Assembly (NCBI GenBank): GCA_026261815.1 | Contig: JAMPIT010000258.1 | Location: 19,176,501-19,240,500 of the forward strand | Length of the DNA stretch: 64,000 bases | Origin: Monarcha castaneiventris obscurior | Lineage: Eukaryota > Chordata > Aves > Passeriformes > Monarchidae | Direction of reading: 5' to 3' | The notes under the pieces: model-generated | What the model was told of the DNA's origin: nothing | Databases searched by the model: none | The model's input: the letters and a program-made list of their open reading frames with translations, nothing else | Translations under genes and position numbers: made by a program | Shown here: positions 14,490 to 26,800 of the stretch, piece after piece | How positions within the stretch are numbered: the stretch's first letter is position 1 | Layout: each line of letters begins with the position of its first letter

Positions 14490-14880
14490 TTACAGAAAAC
14501 TAATTTGGGTGACACAGATTATTCAGAAACAAGAGGGAAAAAAGGAGAAGTATTTTAAACTGATAAAAGGAAACACTCTTCACAAAGTGTCTTATTAAAC
14601 TGTGCAATTCTTTTCCACAGGAAGTAATTGGGACAGCACTTTTAAAGGAGTCATGAAATGACTGAACTTATAGACTTATGACTATGCCATGGATTTGGAA
14701 GATAGACTGAATATTATGCCTGCATTTAGGCAATATATATCAGATGGAAAAAAACCCCTTAATACTGTAGAAGCAGCTGGTCCTAAATCTGTCTTCAGGG
14801 ATGTTTCTTACATCCTGCTGTGAAACTTTGGTTGCTGCTTATTGCACAAGACCAGTGTCTGAATATTTTTCATCTGATCT
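14490..14880 (+). repeat. Ancient CR1/L3-like LINE 3'-end fragment
   Basis: Bases 14575-14690 (ATTAAACTGTGCAATTC, then CCACAGGAAGTAATTGGGAC, then a GAACTTATAGACTTATGACTATG block) follow the order of the conserved 3' coding end of old CR1/L3-type LINEs. Those encode a 'N-x-WNSLPQEV' stretch followed by a short basic segment. The block near 14810-14870 (TTACATCCTGCTGTGAAACTTTGGTTGCTG) matches the expected 3' untranslated part only loosely. The sequence is heavily mutated, consistent with an insertion older than the clear CR1 at 31.7 kb. This is recognition by memory of the family pattern, without alignment. Confidence 0.5.
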
Positions 14881-14949
14881 CTTATGGAAATTACATTGCT
14901 CCATATAAAAAAACAACGGTATCTCTTGGAAGCCTCTTCATGCATAGTT

Positions 14950-15290
14950 ACAGAAAATGTAGGCAGGGATGATCACAGGAGACCATCGAGTCCGGTGTTT
15001 CACTGAAAGCAAGGCAAACTTTACAGTTAGATTAGATTGATCATGGTCTTTTCCAGCTGAATTGCAAAAAACCCCAAGGGCAGAGGTCCTACAGCTGCTG
15101 AGGTCCTGTTTTGGCTGCTGAACCACCTTCACTGTGTATTTGTTGCTCATGTACAACTGGAACTTCCCTTATCACATGTTGTGGCCATATCCCCTTCTCC
15201 TTTTACTGTACACCTCTGAGAAAAAACTGGCTGTGTTCTCTCTAATTTCTGATGACTGGAGGGATATGGAAAGGCTTCAATCAGTTCAGA
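14950..15290 (-). repeat. Diverged CR1 LINE fragment, reverse orientation
   Basis: Read on the - strand this is a CR1 3' region. On the + strand, GATCACAGGAGACCATCGAGTCC (14969-14991) corresponds to the reverse complement of the CR1 tail. TCCTTTTACTGTACACCTCTGAGAAAAAACTGGCTG (15199-15234) corresponds to the reverse complement of the 'LFSQV' coding block that precedes it. It abuts the opposite-strand fragment at 14490-14880. Boundaries are approximate. Confidence 0.5.
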
Positions 15291-18200
15291 AATATATTTT
15301 TCCCTTCTAAGATGCATTTTTTTACCTAGCATCTGTATTTAGACATATCTGCAGCCTAAAAATTTCAAACTGCAAAACAGATTAAATGACATGGAAAAGT
15401 AGACCTGCATTTGCCACAAAATTTCTCATAATTTGATTTTTAAACCTGCCATCAGCGTATTTTTGAAAAAGTCCTACTTTTAACTCAGTCTGCTTGTGAC
15501 CTCTTGAATGTTAGGAAATCAGATTCTCAAGAATTAGATTGGCCAAGCATATAAAAAGAAATTTAACGTACTTCTTTGTACAATTTTTGTTTGGGCCATA
15601 ATCTCAGGGTGACCTAGAAGGTGCACTGCACTACATTCCTTTAGACTGCAGACTTCTGTCTCTTTCCATCCTGAGTATGGCTCTTTTAAGACACTCAAAA
15701 AACACGCTTTCGAGATGTCTGTTCTTGACAGTTCAGCTGCAGGAAAGATAACTGAAAAGAGGTATTCATCTTTTAAGTACAGGCAACGATGTTAATCTTG
15801 TGGTTCAGAACTGACAGTTTTTCTTTTCAAGTGTCATAGACTTGAGCTCTGATTACACACTCTTCAGAGGCTCCAACAAAAGAAGCTCTTGTTTCCTCTG
15901 TGCTTCATGCTATTGGTCTATTGTTTCACATATTCATTTTGATAGATCATATAAAATGCTACCTTGAAATTAAGTTTTTGTCATTAACAGATGAAACAAT
16001 ACCTATGTAAACAATCTTTTATAAAATTCTTTAAGTTTTTAAAAATGTTCTACTAATTCAGTAAGATTCCCAATATTTTTCTCTTACCTGTTTTATAGTC
16101 CTTACCATGTTTTAGTATTACTCTTATTAAAATAAGTGTAGGACTTTTAACAATACATCAGAAATTCTTTAATACCCTCTGGTCCAGATTTCTACATACC
16201 AAAAACCTTAGTCTCTCCTATAATCCAAGTAACCTACCTCAAAAATTTTCCCAGGGTTTCTGTGGAAACGGCTGGGAAGGCTTTCATTTTGTTTGCAATG
16301 AACAAGAGCAGGTGTGGTGGCTGGTCTTGCTCCTGCTAGTTCTGACCCTGACTGTCACAGCCATCCCCTCCTTTGTTGTATTTGAATAATAAATATCTAA
16401 GTGAGAGTTCTTCAAATGTGAAAGTAATTGATTACTCACCTGTACTGTGTTAGATACAACAATTGGCAATATAAATTGTATGCAGAATTACTCCTTAACA
16501 GGTCTTGAACATTCAGCTCTCCAGCTAGGTTGTGGGATCGCTGCCAAATCCCTCTCTTCTGCTGTTGACAGCTTGTGGCAATGCTGTGCAGAGTTCTTCA
16601 CACTGCATTCTCTTGTGCCCCAGACATTATGTAGAAATCTAGATAGCTCAGTGTTGAAAGATGGCTCAAACTTTCTTCCACTTTCTTCCATTTTGAAAAA
16701 AACACAAACCAAAACAGTGTAAGGCAGAAATTTCAAAAGCTCCAAAATATACCACCGTAAGGTCTCAAACTCCGCAAAGCAGTACTTCATCTCTTGCAAA
16801 CAAGGATGTTGTGCATGCTATGGATTTACATAATTACAAGTGACAAAATGAACAAAACACAAACCCCTTGCAAGTTACTAAATGCAGTGAAGGAAACTCT
16901 GACTCAGGAGACTCCTGAGCTTCGAAGCAGCTGGAGGTTGGGAGTACATTTAGAGAGCACATTACAATGCTTGTTGCTTTTACAGCATTTTTTTTTTTTA
17001 GGCATTCAGTTTAACCTGCTGCTTGATAAAAACCTTGGCTTGAAATAACATGGTCATTCTTATGCTCTACATCATAATGAATGTCATTTTCCTTTCACTG
17101 AGTCTTTCTACAATTATCTTGTTACTTTCTTAATTTGGTCTTGTTTCAAAATTATGCATATGCATCCATAAAAGACTGCAGAAACCTTGTGGGTGATTCA
17201 GCATTAATCTCACACAGAATTTATCTTCTCTTCCCTATTAAATCACGCCCAAGGCTAAACAGGTGCCTTGATCATAGCTCACATCTACTTACCTGTCTCT
17301 CATTTTTGCAGCAAGAGAACTTTGCAAATTAAAAATCACAACAGCTTTTATAAAGTTGATTTTCATGTCTGAAGAAGTGCAAATATTGAAGGTTTATACC
17401 TTCTCATTTTATTGAAATAACAGTGAGCTAGACACAGGAAAGAAAACAGGAATAATCACACATGCAGCCTATTGGTAAAGTGTGCTCTTCAACTGCTTGC
17501 TGCCACAGACACTATTAAACAGGAAACAAGAGAAAGAAGAATTAAGTTCTGACAAAAAGTTTATACATACAATAAAATAAATGGGGTACTTTAGTACATT
17601 TGTATTTTGAACACAGAATTTCAGCCTAGGAATTATCTTTAGATGTGAAAATACACTCTCCTGTATTCTATTAATTTCCTTATCTGCTTCTACAGATGCA
17701 ACACATTTTTGGCTGTCAGAAAAAGCAAGCAGAGCCTGATTCTGCCTTGTTCTTGTTCTTACTTCCCCTCAGACAACTTGGGAAAAGTGACTTATGCCAA
17801 CATTGTCACAATTTCTCAAAAGAAGTGATCTTTAATCAATACAAACAAAACCTTGCTCTCTGCTCCATCCCTGCTCAGTTATCAGCACCTAGACCATTGT
17901 GACTATGAACTAGAACAAAAGCCTCAACAACAATGTGGCACTGGAATTGCATTTTGTTTGTAAGAAGGAAGTTTTCTTTCCTTTTTCCCAGAGCTTATCT
18001 ATAAAACTGAAATTAGCTCACCAAAATATTTATTTCTGTATGGTTTTCAGATACAAGTGCCTGAATGATTACTCAACAGTGAAGAATCATGCTGTCTTGC
18101 CTCACTCTCCTGTTATGAAGCTTGGATATAAAGAAGGGACAAATACTCATTTTAGTTGAAAGGGAAATCAATAGAAACAATAGTAGATATATTTTCAATG

Positions 18201-21200
18201 TAATTTTAAAAACGGAATGCAGTTATGTTTTAACTGTATTTTATATGTATTCCTGATATTGAAACAGGCAGATGAATGCACCATTTGTAGTAAGATTTTG
18301 TTGTTTAAGCCCATTAGTTGAAAGTCAAGTAAATATCACAGCCCCATATTCTGAAGTTCTCTATTCAGCTGCATGTTATCAGTGGTGCCAAAGATCAAGT
18401 GCTGTTTTCTGCCCTGTACACAGAGTGCCTGGGAATGTAAAAAGCTAGTTTAATCTACCAGGTTTGACCAGCAAAGATGCCCTGTAGCTCAACTGGTAGC
18501 AGTGTCTCAACATTATCTCACTGTTAAATCTGACAGTCTCCATCACTGGAAATCTCCAATAAATACGAAAGAAATCATGAACTGTAACAGTTGGAAATAT
18601 GTGGGAGTGTTCAAGACATGACATCTGTGTTGGAACATCCTATGCCACCATTTCACCGTTTCAGCTGCTGAGAGCAGATGTCCCATATCTGCCTCTCATT
18701 CAAAGGAAAGGAAAAATATTTAAGAGAAAAAATCAGCAGCATTAGGACAGAACATTTTGGCTTTTACAATCACACACAGCAAAGAGGATTAAAGTCAAGT
18801 GATCTTACTTTCCTCATATGCTCCTTTCTGGCTTTTTTAACACATATGGATATAGTGTTTATTACTGCCATTAAAAAAAAAAATAGGAAGTATTTGTTGT
18901 TCTACTTCTAGTCACATAAACACAGAGTCACAGACTCTCTATCACATCTGTTTATAAAACACATATTTTCCTTTTTAAAAAATAAACAGTCAGATTTAAA
19001 CACCCCAATTTCTTCGCATTGCAGAAAGTAAAAGGTGCCCTTGTAAGGGTAAATTTTCAACCTGTCAAAAAAACTGTTTCCCTTGTTAAACATAGCAGAA
19101 CCACTGAGAGGAACCAAGGACCTCGTAAGCAAGAGGAACTTCCCACTCCTGTATCTCACAGTCACACACTTGGCCAGTCTGTGTACTTCAGCAGCACCAG
19201 AAGGACTCCTCAGGCGAGAAGGGCAGAGGGACAGACAGGAGATTGATTCCCTGCTTTTGTACGCAGTGGGTACCCAGGGACTTGGAACAACACACTACAA
19301 GATGCCCGGTAGCTAACAGCAAAGCACAACACTCTTTTCACAAGCATTTCCATAGTTCTGGTAACGTAACTTGCACCACTTTGGTGGCAGGATATGTAGC
19401 ATGTGAATCCCAAAAGATCGTGAGGCTTAAAGACTGTTGAGCTGCACAACAGACAATGGAACAAGAGAGGGAGTTTCCCTGATACAACCACTTCTCTCAC
19501 TTCTTTCTAAAATGTGAAGTGGCCTTCAAACTGAGTATGGAGTAGTGTTAAAAACTGTCAGGTTTTGATTGGTAAGTTGAAAGGTATAGGTAAAATTCCG
19601 ACTGCTTAGTTTGACAAAGTTTTTTTGCCTCAGGCTAAAAGGTACGTGTAGTGCTGGAGGGGATTTAGAAAAAAATACAAGGATTGTTTGTTGCTGTAGA
19701 GAAGACAAATGTAGGCTTCCAATAACCCTACGGCTTTAGTTTATCAAAGAAATAAGAGATGACTTGATTACAGCATGCCCAAATTATCAGTTGGGGGAGA
19801 ATGTTGTAAAAGGACAGAAAAATCTGATTAGGAAGTAGGCCGTGGATATGTGACAGGAAGGGTACCACTAATTACCAATGACAATTGCATATTCTCTGTT
19901 TATGACAAACTTCCAGATCAGATCCCTTACAGGGGAACACACTGTTTAAAGAAATCACGTGGTCCAGCACAGCAGCAAGTCCATGAAGCTGGATGGCCTA
20001 CCCCCTTCAGAGACAAGGGATCATGATTTGGCCTTAAACATCCTGATCATGCCCTGCTAGTCCCTGAAAACAGGAGCCTGCCCCTTCAAATACAAGGCCA
20101 ACAATGTTATCTCCAGCACATAACAGCACTTCTCTCATGGGATATTAACTGTTCCCATCAGGACACCTAAAAAATTATTTGAAAGCTTTCTTGGAGATGT
20201 TTTAAAAAATGTATCTTTTTCTGTTTGAGCTTTATATTTTAAGAAAGAATACATCCTGGACTGACTTCAGGGAGTGGGATTTTGCAAACACCTGTTGAAA
20301 TCCAGACTCATATTAGCATAGCCCAGTGCTATTTTTGGGCTAAACTCCTGAGGACAAAAAGGCAACAGCTATGTTTGAGCACAGACAGACAGGGGAAAAT
20401 GTATATCTATAACTTGTGAAGTGACTTTATAGAAAAAACCTGAGAGGACCTGTCACAGCTCTTTGCTTTACATTTTTCTTGGTCATAAAGACAGGCCCTA
20501 CGGCAGGGACTCCTACCTAGACCTCCAGGCAGCTCTGAAACAACTTGCTGGGCTGGAGCTGCTTTTCATGACTTTTTGCCAGGGCAGAGGCTCTGCAAGT
20601 TGCTCATGAGAAATTGTTTAAGGATAAGCAATATTCCTTCTGTAATTTTGAATAAAAAGAGAGGTTGTTTGACTGTGAACTTTCACCCTCCATAGGACAA
20701 GCTTGTACTGATATCACTAAGGTCCCTGGAAAATACCGAGAATCAGGCAGTAGGGAAGGAAATCCCCTGGCACAACCTTCTTCCTTGTGACTTTACTGCT
20801 AGGAAGCTCACTGCCCACACAAGAGCAAACTCTCCTAAAATGTGAACTAGAAGTTCTATCTATTCACTTAATCTTTCTGGGGGCAAGGCTGGCCCTGTTG
20901 AAATCACAGGGCAATTCCTATTCACTTAAGTAATTTAATTCCCTAATATAGGTCCTGAGAGGGCAGACGAGCCAGGTGGACATTAACATTTGTATCTGTG
21001 TCAGAAATACTGATGAAACCAACAGCTGAAACGATATTGGGAACTCGTGGAGGAATTTCCAGTAAAGACTACTCAAGCACCAAAGCAGTGTTGCAAGATG
21101 ACTCCCATTTCTCTCCCACTCATCTTTTGTCTTTTCAGTCCACAGAAGAGGGAAAAACAGCACAGGAATTTTCATGCCCCTTCTGCAAGTAGGTCTGGCC

Positions 21201-22925
21201 CAAGGCAGCTCAGAGGAGGAGTAAGAAGGCGAGGCATACCTTGGTGGGTCTCACCAGCAACCCAGCTACCCCAGGATGTCTCCAGCAGTGAAAGACATTA
21301 TTTCAGGACATCATTCACTGGCCACTTCCTCTGGTATACATCCTGAGGATTGCTCAGCATCAATGGCCATTGAATTAGGGATGTTGTACAGTACATTTCT
21401 GCCTGCTCCCTTTCATTTTTGTTTATGGACCTTCAGCCCATTATTTTTTCCATTCTGCTTTTGAGCCAATTGACACAGTTATCCCCCCTGACCCTTCTGC
21501 AGCAGCTTCAAGTAGATTAACACTCACCCTGCAAAGAAGTACTGTTCCATTGTTTTTGTTAAAGCACTTTCTCCTCAGTTCACGTGTCTTGTAGTTCTGG
21601 AACTGCATGATTTAGCAAACAGTTCTGCATCTGTTTTTTGCTATCAACTGTCTTCACATTTGGGAAACATCAGTCAAGAACCCCTCCTCCTTCAGCATTC
21701 TCTCTCCAAACTGGAAAGTCCCAGGGATTTTCATTTGTCTTGTTTTCCAGTCCTCAGTCTCTGTCTTTCCTAACTATCCTTCCTGCAATACAGACACCAG
21801 AACCTCACTGAGTAGGCAAAATGTGTGTGCACCAAAGTTTTGCACAGTGGAAAAAAATCATGCTTTCTGGTTTATTCACAAGGCAGCACTGAGACAGGCC
21901 TGACATTATTCTGAATAAATATGCCTGGCACCACCTCCAAGAAATTTATGTCATGGGCCTGTCAAAGCTCTCCTCCTCCTCTGTCTTCAATCTTTTCTTC
22001 ACCCTCCTACTGCATGCTCACATTCCTCCAAGCCAAGTCCACACTGCTCTCCCATTTTTCTGCAACACCTCCAGTTTCCAAGCCTGCCTTTCCAATCTAG
22101 ATAGACATCCTGCATAAACTGATCTACTGTGCACAAAACACTGCTGAACACACTGTGAAAAAGGTATGGGAGATGTGCACCGCTGCCTCATCCCAGAGCT
22201 AGCACCAGCATTTGCATTGCTGTTGGGAGCAGTTGTTACCACGTGTATATTGTAAAGACATATTCTTTTCACATATGTCTGCTTGAGCTTCCGTGTGCAA
22301 GTGTGGAGGGGCCAGGCCCACATTCCTGTGCCTAGCACAATGGATCAGGCCACAGTGGACCAGGATGCATTTCAACCTCTCAGCCACAGAGCCTGCATCT
22401 CCCACAACTTTGCCTTCAGTGTTGAATGTCAGCACCCAGATGAGTCAAAGCACCACTGCTAGTCAGGAGAAGGAAGGTAAGGATAACTACTAAAATTCCA
22501 CCTCTCCTTCCCTCTGTCTTTGCCTCTGCACAGGAAGTCCACAGTTTTCACAGCCATTTTGCCAACAGTGGCAAGTGTGTGGTGAAAGAGGCACTAACCA
22601 GAGAGAAGCATGCAGACGCTGGTTCTCTGCTAAAGGGAAAGTTGTCAGGCAAGTGGTTTAGATTTCCACAGTGAGCAGCTTGGGAAGGGCATTTCTTCAG
22701 GAAACGACTTGCCCACCACTGCCAAGGTGCACAGATTTTGCCTGTGGCCCCTGCCTGTGCCTTGAGGCTGCTGCTGGCTTTGCTCATGCCTTTGCATCTG
22801 GGGCTTCCCACAACACCCCCATCTGCTGCTGCTAAGGACAATCTCCTTCCACAGAAATGTGTATTCTGGCATCATCTTAAACAAGCATCAATAGGGGCAT
22901 TTAGTCAAAGAAATCTACTGGTAGT

Positions 22926-22931
22926 TTTATT
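22926..22931 (-). terminator. VCAM1: VCAM1 poly(A) signal AATAAA
   Basis: TTTATT on the + strand, AATAAA in the sense of VCAM1. It is the only canonical hexamer I found within 1 kb after the stop codon. Confidence 0.65.
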
Positions 22932-23666
22932 TTGCAGTGGAAATCAGTAAAGTATATTTACAATCAGCTTAGATTTTACAAGAAGGGTCTGATTTGGCTC
23001 ATCACAAAATAAAAGAATTCTGACACTGATCTAAGAATGATCAAAGCCTACAAAAATACCTTAGCAGTCCTAGAACTTAGTAGATTATGACCCCAGACGT
23101 TTTTTGAATAATATTTAAAATAAAACATTTCACAAATGAGTCTCAAAGTCTTAAATTAGTTTAAATTTGTTAGAAATGCATAGCCCAGTGATTTCACACC
23201 TTGATTGAGGGATCAGAGTTTACAGCAAAATCAGTGAAAAGAGATAATTTTCCAAACATTACCACAACCAGACAAATGATACAAAAAACATTCATACTGC
23301 AGAGTAATACAAAATAAAAATCACCTGATCAGCTCAAGAAATATTGATTTATATCCTTGAATTAACAAAATTGCTCTGTACAGTTTCAATAAGACTTCAG
23401 TTTTACAAACTGATATTTAGTTGAACATATTTATGACACAAATTATACACTATGTACAAACCTAGTTCTCCACAGAACTCTTTGTTCAGCACGCTTCAAC
23501 ACAGAAGTGATTTAACAATTTCTAGGATAGGATTCTAGCTCTTCCTTTAATTTAAATACCAAAACACTTATCAAAACATGAAAAAAAATCAATTTGCTAT
23601 CACATGGTGCTGTTCTTAAGTCACTTGTTTGTTACCATGTTACAGAAGAGTAGAACCAGTCACAGC

Positions 23667-23677
23667 AATAAATAAAT
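23667..23677 (-). promoter_or_regulatory. VCAM1: AU-rich element, overlapping ATTTA pentamers
   Basis: The sense strand reads ATTTATTTATT, which contains the UUAUUUAUU nonamer of class II AU-rich elements. It starts 36 nt after the stop codon. AU-rich elements destabilise cytokine-induced mRNAs and mammalian VCAM1 is known to carry them; function here is inferred. Confidence 0.5.
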
Positions 23678-23712
23678 GTGGAATTATCAACTAAAGATTT
23701 ATATTCACATGA

Positions 23713-23873
23713 TCACACTTTCAACCTGAGTGCTTTTACAAGACTGTAGGATCCATTGATCTTTGCTTGCCTTGACACGTAGATCAAAATTGCAACTGCA
23801 GGTACCGCTACTGCTGCTACAGATGAGAATGCAATAATCAGTGGTATCATCTGATCTGGTTCTTCCAATCTTG
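23713..23873 (-). CDS. VCAM1: VCAM1 exon 8: membrane span and cytoplasmic tail
   Basis: Starts after a good acceptor (TCTCCATTTTCAG). It encodes a short linker (RLEEPDQM), a hydrophobic span of about 24 residues beginning IPLIIAFSSVAAVAV, and a basic tail. The tail RQAKINGSYSLVKALRLKV matches the human tail with its GSYSLV core and terminal KV. The third residue from the end is Leu where the human tail has Ser. Stop codon TGA at 23713-23715. Confidence 0.95.
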
Positions 23874-26800
23874 CTGAAAATGGAGACAGAAGGAGAAAAA
23901 AATTGTGTAAATACTGTTTGAAACAGATACATGTACATCACTGTAAAAGCAGTGTTATTAATAACCTTCATTTGGAACATATTTCTGTTTTCATGCACAA
24001 AGCATATTTTTTGTGCTTTTTTTTTTTTGTGTTTTCCTTACATTTTGTCCTTTAGTAACTTCATATTACATACTTTAATTTCTAGCCACTATCTTGGTCT
24101 TGAATTTGCTATGCAAGTTCAAACCCATCTGATATCATCTACAATGAAGAATACCATGAAATTAATGAAGAATACAAGAGGAATACCACACACTTTACCC
24201 AGGAAATATTTGAGTACATTTCAACCTCCTGGAATTAATCTTTCAAGGGGAAGGCAGTGCTTTAAAAGCTCAATCTTTAGATATTTTTGTAAAACAGAAC
24301 TTTCTCTGGATTAGTGTCACTGCTCACGCATGTGGACAGAAATGCAGCTGGGATCCACATTTTTCTGGCCTTATCCTTAAAGCTACCACACCAACTCAGG
24401 TAAGAGAGACAATGACATCCATACTGAAAGGAGGCTAAATACAGCTTATTCTGGCCAGGTTGTTTGGTTTGATTTTGGGTGAGGGGTTTGTTTTAGGTTA
24501 ACTGCAGTACCATCATGCAAGGATCAGCTATGAACTAGTTGTGCTCACCTTGACAAAAAATTCTCTAGAAAGTACAAACAAAATAGGTCTAAGGCAATAG
24601 ACCCACCTACACCTACAAGAGCTATCTCAGTCTCTGCAATGTTGTTCCAACCTTACTGGAAATATGAAGGACATATCTGCTTGTATAATTTTTGGTGACA
24701 CTGCAGAGTATAAAGTTTCCATTCACTGATGTCAGAATCATTTCTCCTGATGGGCTTTTTTCAGGACCATGTCTGAGGGTGTGTGTGCTGCATGTAATAG
24801 TGATATTTTCTACTTTAACATTTTCAAATGGATATACTAACACAGCAATATTTTGGAGAGGAACTGAAAAGAAATGCAAGGTAGGATTTAGCAACAAACA
24901 GAAGCAAAACTTATGAAGCATCAGCAGCTTTTACATGCAAAATACTAATCCAGTCAATGGGCCCACTACAGTAGTTGAGCACGTGGCTTTAGGCACTGCT
25001 CTGTCACCAGCTATCCTTCACAGACTGAAGCCAACAGCAGCTGGCAAAAAGAACATTTTATCAATTGATTTAGTATGCTGCATAACTTTTACATTATATG
25101 GAGCCTCTTCTTCTTTTCTTGTTTCAAATTCACTGTTTGTTTGAGTTCATGAAAGGGCACAGACCAACAAACCCAGAGGTTTATGTCCACTTTCAACACG
25201 AGAAACAGAAAAGGCAAAGGAAGGAGTCCTAGAAGTGTATTTTTTTTCCACTAGGTTCCTCAATTTTATATCCTGTTTTCAAAAGATGGAAGCGGAAATA
25301 CGAAAAATTTTGAGGCAGCAAATATTTTTTGTAGCTACCATTTTGGACTGAAGTTTTCACTAGCATTAAGACCACATATGACAAGGACTTGTATAACTCA
25401 TCTCAGTTTTTTTAAAGACAATTCATTCTTAATGAAACTGAAGATGTCACTCTATCTGTGTAAAAGAAATCCTAATATGAACTCTGTAGAGCAGTTATAT
25501 TAACTAACCCTTGACATAAGTACTATGTGCTGAGACTGCTCTCCCAGTTCATTAAAGGTATGCATGTGTATTTTCCTGCATCCTTTAGCCAAGCCCTGTC
25601 TGTGGTGTATTTGCTATTTACTGTTTCAAGGGCTGTGAACCCATCACCAGTTTTCTTTTATAGAGTACTCCTAAGACGTGTAACATTTGCAGATATGCAA
25701 GGAATGGTAACACTTTGTCCTTATTTCGCTTTGCTTGAAGGGGAAATCAAAAGTGTATTTTTTGGTGCAGCTATAAAAATAGTAAAGAATAGGGAAGAGA
25801 GCTGAATTGGTGGCAGAAGTGATCCCTAAGCAATACACTGTTGCTATGCAATAGGCAGAAGCAGCAGAGCTAAAGCAGAGAAGTCTGATTACTATTGAAA
25901 ATGAAACTTTGCTATCATTGCATCTTAAGTTGAGGAATCAGCATTTTTTGCAGCTTAAATGCAGCTTGCAAGAGTAGGAAAGAGAGTTGCAACTTAGGGA
26001 AGAAGCAAGGAGCTGTACCGCAATGCTTCCACAGAGCAGTATCAGCATGTACTTTCTCCTGGAATCTTTTGCATGCAGATTTCCACTGAGGCCTGCTTGG
26101 AAGGAAATACAGGCACTGCATCCCTTCTTTACCTCAAGCACACATTCGTCAGTTGGAAGGAGTGATGGAAGCCCAGCTGACTTATGAACATTCCATAAGC
26201 TATCTGTACTGAGGCAGACTTCATGCTTCATTGTTTAAAGCTTCCTAAATGACTTAGTGACGTTAGGGCCACCTTTGAATTCCATTGACATCAGAGACAG
26301 AACTACCTCATCCTTCACAAAGAAGATCTGGACCTAAAATACATAAACCAAAAAACTTGTTTTCTGTCTCGTTCTACAAACCTTGGACATATAATTTCAC
26401 AGCTTTTTCTTCCTTGCCAAATGGATTATAAGCTTCACATTCATAAAGCCCCAGGTCTTGACTTTTCAAGTTCTGTATAGTTAAAGTTGCATTTTTAGAA
26501 ATTTTCTCAGACTCCCCGGTGGCCTTCTTTTTCTTCCAGGAGATCACAGGAGCTGGATTACCAGAACTAGTACATTTCATTGTCACAGTTTCTCCTTCTT
26601 TAAGAGCATCAGTAGGGATAACAGTGATCATTGTGTTCCTTGGTCCATCTGAAAGGAAGAGTCCTATAGTTAATCATCACTGGATTTTTTAGAGATGGAT
26701 CCAACATGTCCTATTGGATGTCAGCCTCCCAACATTAGTTTCTTTTTCATTCTCAAAAAGAAAAGTAAAGCACACAGTATCAGAGATTCCATACAAACCC

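Larger units (their letters stand above)
3661..22904. other. Intergenic region between the convergent genes RTCA and VCAM1
   Basis: About 19 kb in which I found no exon with splice sites and recognisable protein similarity on either strand. The open frames present are short and unlike known families; the longest is 140 codons at 13847-14269. Recognisable content is old CR1-type fragments, microsatellites and homopolymer tracts, listed separately. A spliced non-coding RNA could be hidden here; sequence reading alone cannot exclude it. Confidence 0.6.
22905..23712 (-). other. VCAM1: VCAM1 3' untranslated region
   Basis: About 800 nt from the VCAM1 stop codon to the region just past its only AATAAA. 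It is AT-rich with several ATTTA pentamers on the transcribed strand (for example at 23152-23156, 23162-23166, 23553-23557 and 23669-23677). The length is similar to the mammalian VCAM1 3' UTR as I recall it. The cleavage site is inferred. Confidence 0.65.

Noticed and set aside
18479..18545. tRNA-like text: TAGCTCAACTGGTAGCAG resembles a pol III A box, and GTTAAATCT follows about 37 bases later.
   Set aside because: No cloverleaf can be folded: the acceptor and T stems do not pair and no proper B box (GGTTCGAATCC) is present. At most an ancient tRNA-derived scrap.
20319..20342. Short hairpin TAGCCCA, loop of 10, TGGGCTA.
   Set aside because: Seven-base arms are too short for a microRNA precursor and are expected by chance in a window of this size.
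21990..22900. Several overlapping 70-106 codon open frames on both strands just beyond the VCAM1 3' end.
   Set aside because: None resembles a known protein, they overlap each other in several frames, and no splice context is evident. They look like products of slightly higher GC content.
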